The notes: generated by a model not told the origin, from the sequence alone. Shown: positions 1 to 7,286, counted from the first letter of the stretch. The stretch: DNA of 7,455 nt from JAXMCI01 sp046349435 (GCA_046349435.1 JAXMCI010000072.1:1-7455); one strand, 5' to 3'. Made by a program: numbers and translations.

Positions 1-283
1 GGTCCAGGGTCGCCAGCTGCCGCGCCGCCAGGGTCGGCGCGACGAAGCCGGGTCGATGGGCGATCATCACGCCGAGCCGGCTCGTGGCGGCCGCCGCGTG
101 CGCGGCCACCAGGAGGCTGTCCGGCGAGGTCGAGAACCAGGCGACCAGGGCACGGTCGAAGCCGGCCGCCTCGTGCGCCCGGGCGAGCGCGGCGATGTAG
201 CCCGGATCGACCGCCGGCCCTTCCGGCGGGCGGGTCTCCGAGCCGTCCCTGGGAAGCACGTAGCCGATGAACTCGATGGTCAT
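1..283 (-). CDS. LLM class flavin-dependent oxidoreductase, SsuD-like (partial, N-terminal 94 residues)
   Basis: An open frame starts at the ATG at 283 and stays open to the window edge, giving 94 codons of the N-terminus; the rest lies outside. A strong GGAGGA Shine-Dalgarno sequence sits four bases before this ATG. The protein begins MTIEFIGYVLPRDGSE, then shows VDPGYIAALARAHEAAGFDR and near its end HRPGFVAPTLAARQLATLD. This is the arrangement at the start of alkanesulfonate-monooxygenase-like (SsuD-type) members of the bacterial luciferase family, where the RPG..APTLAARQ..TLD stretch is part of the (beta/alpha)8 barrel. Such enzymes use reduced FMN, delivered by a separate reductase, and O2 to oxidise a substrate such as a sulfonate. 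It follows the SMP-30 gene by 20 bases, so it is probably the next operon member. The exact substrate is unknown. It differs clearly from the other luciferase-like gene in this window, so it is not a recent duplicate. Confidence 0.85.
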   Translation of the reverse strand, partial: MTIEFIGYVLPRDGSETRPPEGPAVDPGYIAALARAHEAAGFDRALVAWFSTSPDSLLVAAHAAAATSRLGVMIAHRPGFVAPTLAARQLATLD

Positions 284-303
284 GGCGTCCTCCGGGCAGC
301 GGG

Positions 304-1173
304 CTAGCCGGCGAAGCGCGGCTCGACGAGCCCGCGCGCGCCGGTCGATATGGCGAAGAGCGAGCCGGCATCGGGCTGCGCAGCGAGCGCCGCGGCATCG
401 AGGTCCATGGCGGCCGAGGTCACATAGAGGGTGGCGAGGTCGGGCCCGCCGAAGGCGCAGCTGGTCGGCCGCTGCACCGGCAGGGCGATCCGGGCGACAC
501 GGCGGCCGTGCGGATCGTAGCGCGCCACCGCCCAGCCATCCCACAGCGCCACCCAGAGATGCCCCTCGGCATCGACGGCGAGGCCATCCGGGCGGCCTTC
601 GGCATCCGGCAGCACGACCAGCGGCCGGCGGTTGGCGATGGTGCCGGCGGCGGCATCGAAGTCATAGACGAAGATCGTGCCGCGGCCGAAGTCGGTGAAG
701 TACATCCGGGCATCGTCGGGGCTCCAGCCGAGCCCGTTCGACAGGCGGAAGCCGCTGTCCGCCGCCGTCACCCTTCGGTCCGCATCGAGCCGGTAGAGGG
801 CACCGAGCGGGGTGACCCAGTCCTTCGCCATGGAGCCCGACCAGAAGCGGCCCTGCCGGTCGCTCTTGCCGTCGTTGAAGCGGACCGGACGGTCACCCAG
901 CGGATCGGCCAGGATCTCGACCAGCCCGGAGACCGGATCGACGAAGCCGAATCCGCGCTGCAGCGAGGCCACCACCCCGCCCTGTCGTCGCAACGCGAAG
1001 GCATGGATCGACTGGTCGAGGGTGATTGCCAGGTTGCGGCCGGTGGCGGGATCGAAGCGGTTGAGCGTCGGCCGGTAGATGTCGATCCACCACAGCACCT
1101 GCTCCCGCTCGTCCCACAGCGGGCTCTCGCCGAGATGGCTGCGGCTTGCCAGGACCCTCGTGATCTCGCTCAT
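304..1173 (-). CDS. SMP-30/gluconolactonase/LRE family hydrolase
   Basis: This 289-residue protein is full length for the family. It should fold as a six-bladed beta-propeller with one divalent metal ion in the central channel. The expected ligands are visible: Glu16 in GESPLW, Asn146 in LSNGLGW and Asp196 in PDGLAVDAEG. The substrate-contacting pair Arg98/Asn100 is in RFNDGK. PTSCAFGGPDLATLYVTSA, around residues 236-254, is the conserved last-blade segment. There is no signal peptide, so it should act in the cytoplasm. Family members hydrolyse sugar lactones and other lactones, and here a ring-opening step after a flavin monooxygenase is plausible. The start is the ATG at 1173, preceded by a GAGGGGTGAGG purine-rich stretch. 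It lies 32 bases after the livF-type gene and 20 bases before the next monooxygenase, in the same direction, so it is probably co-transcribed. Substrate assignment is inference; the family assignment is firm. Confidence 0.93.
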   Translation of the reverse strand: MSEITRVLASRSHLGESPLWDEREQVLWWIDIYRPTLNRFDPATGRNLAITLDQSIHAFALRRQGGVVASLQRGFGFVDPVSGLVEILADPLGDRPVRFNDGKSDRQGRFWSGSMAKDWVTPLGALYRLDADRRVTAADSGFRLSNGLGWSPDDARMYFTDFGRGTIFVYDFDAAAGTIANRRPLVVLPDAEGRPDGLAVDAEGHLWVALWDGWAVARYDPHGRRVARIALPVQRPTSCAFGGPDLATLYVTSAAMDLDAAALAAQPDAGSLFAISTGARGLVEPRFAG

Positions 1174-1205
1174 CTCGCCTCACCCCTCGCACGCCGCCAC
1201 CGCCG

Positions 1206-1910
1206 TCACACGCCGAGCAGAGCCTGGGTCAGCGCCGCATCGCGGGCGAGCGCGTCGGGCGGCCCCTCGAAGCGGACCTGCCCCTGATCGATGACGTAGA
1301 CTTGGCGCGCCAGCGATTGCGCCACCTCCAGGTTCTGCTCGACCAGCAGGATCGCGGTGCCCTCGCCGTTGATCCGCCGCAGCCCCTCCACCACGGCGGC
1401 GGCAATCAGCGGCGAGAGACCCTCGGTGGGCTCGTCCACCAGCATCAGCCGGGGTGCGGCCGCCACCGCGCGGGCGATCGAGAGCATCTGCTGCTCGCCG
1501 CCCGACAGCAGGCCGCCGCGGCGATGCAGCAGCGGCTTCAGGGCCGGGAAGTAGCCGAGCGCGCGATCCAGCCGCCGGCCGGCCTCTCGCTGGCCGCCGC
1601 TGCCGATGATGCCGAGGCGGAGGTTCTCGGCGACCGTGAGGTTCGGGATGACGCCGCGCTCCTCCGGCACGAAGGCCACGCCGCGGCGGGCCACGGCGTC
1701 GCAGGCAAGCCCGGTGATCTCCTCCTGCCCCAGCAGCACGCGCCCGGCGCGCACCCGGACGATGCCGAGGATGCTGCGCAGCGTGGTCGACTTTCCGGCG
1801 CCGTTGCGCCCGAGCAGCGCCACGATGGCGCCGGCCGGCACCTGGAGCGAGATGCCCTGCAGCACATGGGCGGCGCCGTAGAAGCTGTCGATGGCCTCCA
1901 CCGCCAGCAT
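1206..1910 (-). CDS. livF: Branched-chain amino acid-type ABC transporter ATP-binding protein LivF
   Basis: This 234-residue protein is one of the two ATPase subunits that power the inner-membrane LivHM-type permease. The motifs appear in order: Walker A GRNGAGKS (residues 34-41), signature LSGGEQ (135-140), Walker B LMLVDE (155-160) and the D-loop region after PTEGLSPLIA. The switch position reads LLVEQN (about 188-193), with Gln where many ABC ATPases have His; this is normal for LivF and separates it from the LivG-type neighbour. The N-terminal pattern SFYGAAHVLQGISL is also typical of LivF. The ATG at 1910 overlaps the TGA of the upstream livG-type gene by one base (TGATG), so translation is probably coupled, and I see no strong Shine-Dalgarno sequence of its own. 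The symbol marks orthology to the LIV class; the cargo need not be Leu, Ile or Val, since this class also moves amides, urea and aromatic compounds. Confidence 0.95.
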   Translation of the reverse strand: MLAVEAIDSFYGAAHVLQGISLQVPAGAIVALLGRNGAGKSTTLRSILGIVRVRAGRVLLGQEEITGLACDAVARRGVAFVPEERGVIPNLTVAENLRLGIIGSGGQREAGRRLDRALGYFPALKPLLHRRGGLLSGGEQQMLSIARAVAAAPRLMLVDEPTEGLSPLIAAAVVEGLRRINGEGTAILLVEQNLEVAQSLARQVYVIDQGQVRFEGPPDALARDAALTQALLGV

Positions 1911-2656
1911 CAGGCGTGCCCGAAATAGACGGCCTGCACCGCCCGGTTGTCGCGGATCTCCTGCGGCGTTCCCTCGGCGAGGATGCGTCCCTGGTGGAAG
2001 ACGGAGATGCGGTCGGCCAGCGTCATCACCACCTTCATCTTGTGCTCCACCAGGATCACCGTGCGGCCGCGGGCGACCCGGTCGATCAGCTCGGTCGTCT
2101 CCTCGGTCTCCTGCGGGGTCATCCCGGCGGTCGGCTCGTCCAGCAGCAGGAGGCGCGGATCGCCGGCGAGCGCCATCCCGAGCTCCAGCCGCCGGCGGTC
2201 GCCGTAGGAGAGCTGGCTCGCCAGGCGCTCGCGCTGCGGCACCAGCCCGACGGTGACCAGCAGCTCGTCCGCCCGCTCGCCGAGCCGGCCGTGGCGGCGA
2301 TAGCTGGTCCAGAAGCGGTAGTCGATGGCGGGCGGCTGCGCGGCGATGCGCAGGTTCTCGAACACGCTGAGGTTGGGGAAGCCGTTGCTGATCTGGTAGG
2401 ACTTGCCGATGCCGATCCGCGCCAGCCGGGGGGCCGGCCAGCCGGCCACGGCGCGATCCTCGAACCAGATCCCGCCGGCGGTCGGCGGAATCTCTCCCGA
2501 CAGCAGCCGGAAGAAGGTGGTCTTGCCGGCCCCGTTCGGGCCGATGACGGCCCGCCGCTCGTGGCGCTGCACCGCGAAGTCGATGCCGTCCACGGCGGCG
2601 AAGCCGGAGAAGCGGCGGGTCAGCCCGCGGGTGCGCAGCACCGCGCTCCCGCTCAT
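1910..2656 (-). CDS. livG: Branched-chain amino acid-type ABC transporter ATP-binding protein LivG
   Basis: This 248-residue protein is the second ATPase subunit of the transporter. Walker A is GPNGAGKT (residues 39-46). The LivG-style signature is LSYGDRRRLELGMAL, from about residue 149. Walker B is LLLLDE (169-174), followed by PTAGMTPQE, and the switch histidine is His205 in ILVEHKM. The QISNGFPNLSVFENL segment (about 88-102) is the Q-loop region, and the C-terminus, VQAVYFGHA, has the usual LivG ending. The start is the ATG at 2656, which overlaps the TGA of the livM-type gene (ATGA). The end overlaps the ATG of the livF-type gene by one base. This tight packing implies one polycistronic message and translational coupling. 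Nothing is missing or broken in the catalytic motifs. The true cargo of the system cannot be read from this subunit. Confidence 0.95.
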   Translation of the reverse strand: MSGSAVLRTRGLTRRFSGFAAVDGIDFAVQRHERRAVIGPNGAGKTTFFRLLSGEIPPTAGGIWFEDRAVAGWPAPRLARIGIGKSYQISNGFPNLSVFENLRIAAQPPAIDYRFWTSYRRHGRLGERADELLVTVGLVPQRERLASQLSYGDRRRLELGMALAGDPRLLLLDEPTAGMTPQETEETTELIDRVARGRTVILVEHKMKVVMTLADRISVFHQGRILAEGTPQEIRDNRAVQAVYFGHA

Positions 2657-3717
2657 CGCTCGACGCCTTCCAGGATGGTCCCGCCCCGCGGCCGGCGGGC
2701 CGCCAGGCGGCGCCCCGCCGCCGCCAGCCGCGGCAGCAGCCAGCCGCAGATGCCGGCCGGGAAGAAGCGCACGCAGAGGACGACGATGAAGCCGATCACG
2801 ATCGACCAGTACTCGGTCGCGCGGCTGACCTCCTCCTGCAGGACGAGGTAGGCGGCGGCGCCGACGAACGGCCCGAAGAAGGAGCCGGCTCCGCCGAGCA
2901 GGGTCATCACCACCACCTCCGCCGAGGTCGGCCAGTCGAAGACGTTGATCGACACCAGCCGCAGGTGCAGCGCGCTCAGCGAGCCGGCGAGCCCGGCGAA
3001 GAGGCCGGCCCAGACGAAGGCGAGCAGCTTCAGCCGGCGGACGTCGTGGCCGCAGGCGGCGGCGCGGGCCTCGTTGTCGTGGATCGCCCGCAGCACCGCG
3101 CCAAAGGGCGACCCCAGGAGGCGGCGCATGGCGACCACCGCCAGCGCCACCAGGGCGAGGGTGAAGTAGTAGAAGGCGACCGGGCGGTCGAGCGGCAGCT
3201 CCAGCCCGCCGAGCGAGAGCGAATAGGCCGGAATTCCCCGCAGCCCGCTGTGCCCTCCGGTCAGCGGCGAAGCCTGCAGGGCGGTGAAGTAGAGCACCTG
3301 CGCGAAGGCCAGCGTCAGCATCGAGAAGTAGATGCCGCGGCGGCGCAGGCAGAGCGCGCCGATCAGCAGCGCGCCGATGCCGGCCGCGGCGATTCCGGCG
3401 GCCAGCCCGACCCACAGCGAGTCGACCTTGAAGCGGGCGATCGCCGCGCCCAGCCCATAGGCGCTCGGCAGCGCCAGCCCCGTGCCATAGGCGCCGAGGC
3501 CGTAGAAGGCCGCCTGGCCCAGCGAGAACAGGCCGACATGAGAATAGAGCAGGTTGAACGACAGCGCGAACAGGCCGAAGATCAGCACCTGGGTGGCGAG
3601 CGCGTCGTAGGGCGCCACCAGCGGGAAGGCGGCGAACAGCGCCACGAACAGGATCATCGGCTGCGCCGCCAGGCGCTGCCAGGGCCGGCCCGGCGCCGGC
3701 GCCGCGGCCGGCCTCAC
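2653..3717 (-). CDS. livM: Branched-chain amino acid-type ABC transporter permease LivM
   Basis: The second transmembrane subunit has 354 residues if the GTG at 3717 is used, or 334 from the ATG at 3657. I prefer the GTG because it overlaps the livH-type stop (GTGA), matching the overlap style of the downstream genes. The GTG choice adds a Pro/Ala/Arg-rich tail before the first hydrophobic segment, MILFVALFAAFPLVAP. About eight to ten hydrophobic segments follow, including QVLIFGLFALSFNLLYSHVG and SLGQAAFYGLGAYG, typical of LivM. The cytoplasmic coupling loop, which docks on the ATPases, is AIHDNEARAAACGHDVRRLK followed by LLAFVWAGLFAGLAGSLSAL. The frame is intact through to the TGA at 2653-2655. 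The long in-frame extension upstream of 3717 is livH antiframe sequence and not part of this protein. Confidence 0.94.
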   Translation of the reverse strand: MRPAAAPAPGRPWQRLAAQPMILFVALFAAFPLVAPYDALATQVLIFGLFALSFNLLYSHVGLFSLGQAAFYGLGAYGTGLALPSAYGLGAAIARFKVDSLWVGLAAGIAAAGIGALLIGALCLRRRGIYFSMLTLAFAQVLYFTALQASPLTGGHSGLRGIPAYSLSLGGLELPLDRPVAFYYFTLALVALAVVAMRRLLGSPFGAVLRAIHDNEARAAACGHDVRRLKLLAFVWAGLFAGLAGSLSALHLRLVSINVFDWPTSAEVVVMTLLGGAGSFFGPFVGAAAYLVLQEEVSRATEYWSIVIGFIVVLCVRFFPAGICGWLLPRLAAAGRRLAARRPRGGTILEGVER

Positions 3718-4603
3718 CGCACCCCCCCGGCCTCGCCCAGCAAGCCTCTCGGGCGCACCAGCAGGACGACCGCCATCGCCAGGAAGATGGCGATCTGCCC
3801 CATCGTGGGGGCGATCATCTCGGTGAGGCTGACCACCTCGCCCAGCAGCAGGCCGGCGGCGACCGCCCCGGCGACGCTGCCCATGCCGCCGACCACCACC
3901 ACCACGAAGGCCTCGATGACCGTGCTCACGCCCATCTCGGCGGAAACCATGCGCACGGGGCCCGACAGGACCCCGGCAAGGCCGGCCAGCGCCGCACCGA
4001 GCCCGAACACCAGCAGGCGGGCGCGGTCGAGCCGAACGCCGAGGGCGCGCGTCATGGTCGGGTCGCTGGAGCCGGCGCGGATCACCAGCCCGAGATCGGT
4101 GCGCACCAGGAACAGCCAGAGGCCTGCCAGCACCAGCAGGGTGAAGCCGATCACCAGCAGCCGGTACATCGGAAAGAGGGTGAAGCCGAGATCGAGCGCT
4201 CCGGTGAAGCTGGCCGGCGGGTTGAACTCGACGCCGCGCTTGCCCCACGTCATCCGCACCGCGTCGACCACGATCAGCGAGAAGCCGAAGGTGATGAGCA
4301 GCGCGTCATCGGCCGATCGCCGCTCGTAGAGCAGCGGATCAGCAGGCGCTCGATGGCAAAGGCGACGATGCCGACCAGCAACAGCGCCACGACGACGGCC
4401 GCCCAGAAGCGCCGCTGGCGCCCAGCACGAAGAAGCGGCGAAGGCGCCCAGCACGAACAGGCTGCCATGGGCGAAGTTGACCACCCCCAGCAGGCCGAAG
4501 ACGAGCGACAGGCCGAGCGCCAGCGTGGCCGAGATCGCCCCTTGGCGAGGCCGACCACGAGGTGAGCGAGCAGCGAGGAAAGGCTGACGTCGAGATTGAT
4601 CAC
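3714..4603 (-). pseudogene. livH: Branched-chain amino acid-type ABC transporter permease LivH, frame disrupted as read
   Basis: This is the first transmembrane subunit. Its protein can be followed in three alternating frames: GTG start at 4603 (VINLDVSLSSLLAHLVVG), then AISATLALGLSLVFGLLG and VVNFAHGSLFVLGAFAA, then FFVLGASGAFWAAVVV through AFAIERLLIR, then LLYERRSADDALLITFGFS to the TGA at 3714. Each switch needs one missing base, near 4540, 4437, 4411 and 4336. Adding four bases to the 890 read gives 298 codons, a normal LivH length. The longest intact piece starts at the ATG at 4484 but loses the correct frame between about 4437 and 4336. Conserved landmarks are NFAHGSLF, IRAGSSDPTMTRALGV (coupling loop), VVVVVGGMGSVAGA and LLVRPRGLLGE. 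GGGAG-type ribosome binding (GGGAG, five bases before the GTG) supports the start. It may be a genuine pseudogene, but sequence error is more likely because no conserved residue is lost. Confidence 0.88.
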
Positions 4604-4643
4604 CGGTGGCTCCCGGCGATTCGCTGACGCGCTCCCGGCTGCC

Positions 4644-5897
4644 CTAGCCTGCCACCGCGGCCAGCTCCGCCGGCCTGGCCGCGGCGGGCTCCTCGTCGCC
4701 GAACGTCTCGACGATCTCCGCGAACAGATCCATCTGCCGGCGCTGGTCGTCCCAGCTCCATGACGCCCTGGTCGAAGTACCACCCGAACCACTCGACGCC
4801 GGCGTTCTCGATCATGCTCTCGACCTCCGCTTGATGTCGTCGATGGTGCCGACCAGCTCGAACTTCGCCTCGATCATGCGGTCGTAGGTCTCGGGCACCG
4901 GGGTCGTCTCGCCGGGGGCCGGAAGGCCTCGAAGAAGCCGAACGGCGCGAAATAGTCGGCCATCCCGCACCGGCCGCGTTCCTGCCAGCTCGTAGGCCTC
5001 GGCGAGGTCCACGGCCGATATGGGCCGACGATGCGCTCCCACGCTCTGCCCGAGCGCCAAGTTCCGTCCGACCTTGGCCGCCTCGTCCCGGTGAGCCTCG
5101 CCGTGCCGGAAAGGACGGCGGGTGCGAGATCAGGATCCACGGCATGATCCCCTCGGCGGCGCACCAGCGGATCGTCTTCTCGCTCACCGAGAAGGGCTGC
5201 CAGAGCGGCGGATGCGGCAGGGTGTAGGGCCTCGGGATGACGCTGACCCGGCGGACCACGCCGTCCTCGTCGACCTCGCCGGGTGCCCCGTAGCGGGCCG
5301 TCCAGGTCTTGCCCACCGGCCAGCGGCGGATGCCTTCCTCGGAGGGAGCGGGGATCTGGTAGAACTTGCCCTTGAAGCGGATCGAGTCCTCGGTCCAGGC
5401 CGCCTTGACGATGCGGTAGAGCTCCTCGAAGACCTCGCGATTGTGCAGGTCGACCGCCGACCGTCCATCGGCGTCCCGGTCACGTGATAGTGCTGGCCGA
5501 GGATGTTCGACCAGCGGTCCTGGTAGCCGCGCGCGAACCCGGCGATGAAGCGGCCCCGCGTCAGATGGTCGAGGACCGCGATCTCCTCGGCGATGCGGAT
5601 CGGATCCCAGGTGGGAAGGACGAGCCCGAGCGAGGCGAACTTGATGCGCCGGGTCCGCGCCGCGAGGTCCGTATAGAACAGCAGCGGCGCGACCGACGCC
5701 TCGAACCCCTCGGAATGCAGGTGGTGCTCGGTGGTGCTGAAGGTGGCGAACCCGATCTCGTCGGCCAGCACCGCGAGCTCCCGGATCTGCCGGATCATCT
5801 CCTGGAAGTGCTCGTTGTTGCGGCCGATCGGCCGCAGGCGCTCGCGCTCCTCCGGCGTTCCCGGCACGGTCGGCAGCACGAACAGGTTGAACTTCAT
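4644..5897 (-). pseudogene. Luciferase-like (LLM class) flavin-dependent monooxygenase, frame disrupted as read
   Basis: The ATG at 5897 has GGAG eight bases upstream and opens an intact stretch of about 145 codons: MKFNLFVLPTVPGTPEE, STTEHHLHSEGF, LGLVLPTWDPIRIAEEIAVL and FIAGFARGYQDRW. These are hallmarks of the bacterial-luciferase TIM-barrel family, which uses reduced FMN and O2. The protein continues in other frames: NREVFEELYRIVKAAWTEDS, YGAPGEVDEDGVVRRVSVIP, FSVSEKTIRWCAAEGI, MADYFAPFGFFEAFRPP, YDRMIEAKFELVGTIDDIK, ENAGVEWFGWYFDQGVM, then SWDDQRRQMDLFAEIVETFG to a TAG at 4644. Shifts fall near 5458, 5111, 4980, 4965, 4916, 4828 and 4757, with a likely compensating pair near 5027 and 5012. 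Five missing and two extra bases restore 419 codons, in agreement with one gene. As read, the first frame ends at 5184 after 237 residues. Its place between binding protein and permease suggests it acts on the imported compound; type II Baeyer-Villiger enzymes belong to this family, but the substrate is unknown. Confidence 0.87.
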
Positions 5898-5940
5898 GGC
5901 AAGGCTCCGGGACGGGGTGGCAGAGGCAGGAGGGCGCGAA

Positions 5941-5966
5941 CGTGCCGCGCTGAGCAGCGCGGCACG
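5941..5966 (-). promoter_or_regulatory. Perfect 11-bp hairpin between binding-protein gene and monooxygenase gene
   Basis: CGTGCCGCGCT is followed by the loop GAGC and then its exact complement AGCGCGGCACG, all within the 99-base gap after the binding-protein stop. On the transcribed strand it is followed by TTCGCGCCC and not by a U-run, so it is not a textbook intrinsic terminator. A stem placed just after the first gene of an ABC operon often protects the upstream message or lets only part of transcription pass. Either would give more binding protein than membrane subunits. The structure is seen; the role is inferred. Confidence 0.6.
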
Positions 5967-5996
5967 CCGCTCCCCGAGAGATCCAGCAGCCGGAGG

Positions 5997-7247
5997 TCAG
6001 GCGGCGCTGCGCAGCGCCTCGCAGGTCCGCTCGTCCTTCTCGTTCCAGCTCTGCGCGTTGACCACGTCGAAATAGCCCCACTTCCCGACCGGGTTGGCGC
6101 GGGACTGCAGGATGAAGAAATCCTGGAACGACTGGTGCGTGCAGGGCCTGAACCACTGCTGGCCCTTGTAGTTGTCGTACTTGAGGTCCTCGACCGCGCG
6201 AACGATCTCGTCGTTGTTGATGGCGCCCACCTTCTCGGTGGCGGCCAGCAGGTTGCGCACCGCGCTGTAGGCGGTGGCGCCGTAGTCGCCGGGAGGTCCG
6301 CCATAGGCGGCCTCGTAGGCGTCGACGAACGCCTTGGCCGTCGGGATCTTGCTGGCGAGCTCCCAGTAGAAGGAGGTGCCACCATAGACGCCCTCGAAGG
6401 CATCCGAGCCGGCGGGAATGCGCGGAGTGATGCCGGTCAGCGTCAGCAGGATCTTGGTCTTCTTCTGCAGGCCGTAGGCCAGCGCCTGCTTCAGGAACAG
6501 CACCTGCTCGTCGCCGAAATTGGCCGCCGCGACGAGGTCAGGTTTGGCGTCGAGAATGGGCTGGACGAAGGCGGAATAGTCCTCGTTCTTGAAGGGATAG
6601 ATGATCTCGCCGACGATCTGCCCTCCCGCCTCCTCGACGCGCCGGCGCCACTGGTTGCGATTGTTCCAGCCCCACTGATAGTCCGGCCCGATGGTAAAGA
6701 CCCGCTTGGGCTTCAGCTCCTGCTGCGCCCAGCGGGCCAGATAGGTCACCGACAGGTAGGGCGTCAGCGCCTCGAGGAAGGTGTACTTGTTGAAGTTCTT
6801 GCCGGTGAAGATGTCGTTCGACTGGTTGATGCCGAAGAAGATCTTCTTGTACTGCCGCGAGGCCTCGTTCATGGAGAGGATGGTGCTCTCGCCGAGCGCG
6901 CCCGACAGGAAATCCACCTTGTCGTTCTCCACCAGCTCCTTGGCTAGCTGAGCATTGACCTGGACGTCGAGCTGGTCGTCGCGCACGAGCAGCTCGACCT
7001 GGCGGCCGAGGACGCCACCCTTCGCATTGGCCTGCGCGATCGCCAGCTTGGCGCCGTTCACCTGGTCCTTGGCGTAGTCGCCGTAGATTCCCGACAGCGG
7101 CACCGGAAACCCGATCCGGATCGGCGCCGCGTCAGCCGCCCGCGCGACCCGCATGATCCGAGGGCTGGCGAGCAATGCTGCGCCGAGCGCCGCGCTGCCA
7201 GCGAGCCGAAGAGCCTGGCGACGATTGATGCTGTTCGACATGGTCAT
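5997..7247 (-). CDS. ABC transporter substrate-binding protein, branched-chain amino acid/amide type, Tat-exported
   Basis: This 416-residue periplasmic binding protein belongs to the Leu/Ile/Val-amide class (Peripla_BP_6 type). The N-terminus has a twin-arginine signal: NRRQALRLAG (residues 8-17), the hydrophobic run SAALGAALLAS, and a probable cleavage site after ARA at about residue 37. The mature part opens with IRIGFPVPLSGIYGDYAKDQ, then GAKLAIAQANAKGGVLGRQ and DFLSGALGESTILSMNEASR, the typical first lobe with its ligand-contact loops. YTFLEALTPYLSVTYLARWA and FTIGPDYQWGWNNRNQW belong to the second half. Only two cysteines are visible, Cys369 and Cys409, and they could form a disulfide. 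The ATG at 7247 lies directly against an AGGGG; a second ATG at 7241 is better spaced from it and may be the true start, giving 414 residues. It is the first gene of the operon and supplies the LivHMGF-type core. The ligand is not deducible; amides, aromatic acids or amino acids are all possible. Confidence 0.94.
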   Translation of the reverse strand: MTMSNSINRRQALRLAGSAALGAALLASPRIMRVARAADAAPIRIGFPVPLSGIYGDYAKDQVNGAKLAIAQANAKGGVLGRQVELLVRDDQLDVQVNAQLAKELVENDKVDFLSGALGESTILSMNEASRQYKKIFFGINQSNDIFTGKNFNKYTFLEALTPYLSVTYLARWAQQELKPKRVFTIGPDYQWGWNNRNQWRRRVEEAGGQIVGEIIYPFKNEDYSAFVQPILDAKPDLVAAANFGDEQVLFLKQALAYGLQKKTKILLTLTGITPRIPAGSDAFEGVYGGTSFYWELASKIPTAKAFVDAYEAAYGGPPGDYGATAYSAVRNLLAATEKVGAINNDEIVRAVEDLKYDNYKGQQWFRPCTHQSFQDFFILQSRANPVGKWGYFDVVNAQSWNEKDERTCEALRSAA

Positions 7248-7286
7248 CCCCCTATCCCGACGACGCGCGCTTCACCACGGTTGCGA

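Noticed and set aside
508..1287. Plus-strand frame of 259 codons opposite the SMP-30 gene
   Set aside because: The opposite strand carries a complete SMP-30 protein with all metal ligands; this frame has no motif and crosses a gene boundary.
2653..4248. Reading livM as a 531-residue protein starting at 4248
   Set aside because: The first 177 residues are an Arg/Gly-rich out-of-frame reading of livH. The GTG at 3717, overlapping the livH stop, gives a normal LivM length.
2965..4329. Plus-strand open frame of 454 codons opposite livM and livH
   Set aside because: The composition is dominated by Arg, Gln, Ala and Pro with no recognisable domain, and it lies fully antisense to conserved permease genes.
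4609..4639. Direct repeat GCTCCCGGC (4609-4617 and 4631-4639) before livH as a regulatory element
   Set aside because: Nine bases of GC-rich sequence repeated once in a 40-base gap is expected by chance; one copy simply contains the livH ribosome site.
5941..5966. Intrinsic terminator separating the binding protein from the rest of the operon
   Set aside because: The stem is strong but no U-run follows on the transcribed strand, and the downstream gene is close and in the same direction.
5484..6947. Long plus-strand open frame (487 codons) opposite the binding protein and monooxygenase genes
   Set aside because: It is antisense to recognisable genes, has low-complexity Arg/Gly/Leu/Val-rich content and no family motif. 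Such mirror frames are common in GC-rich DNA.
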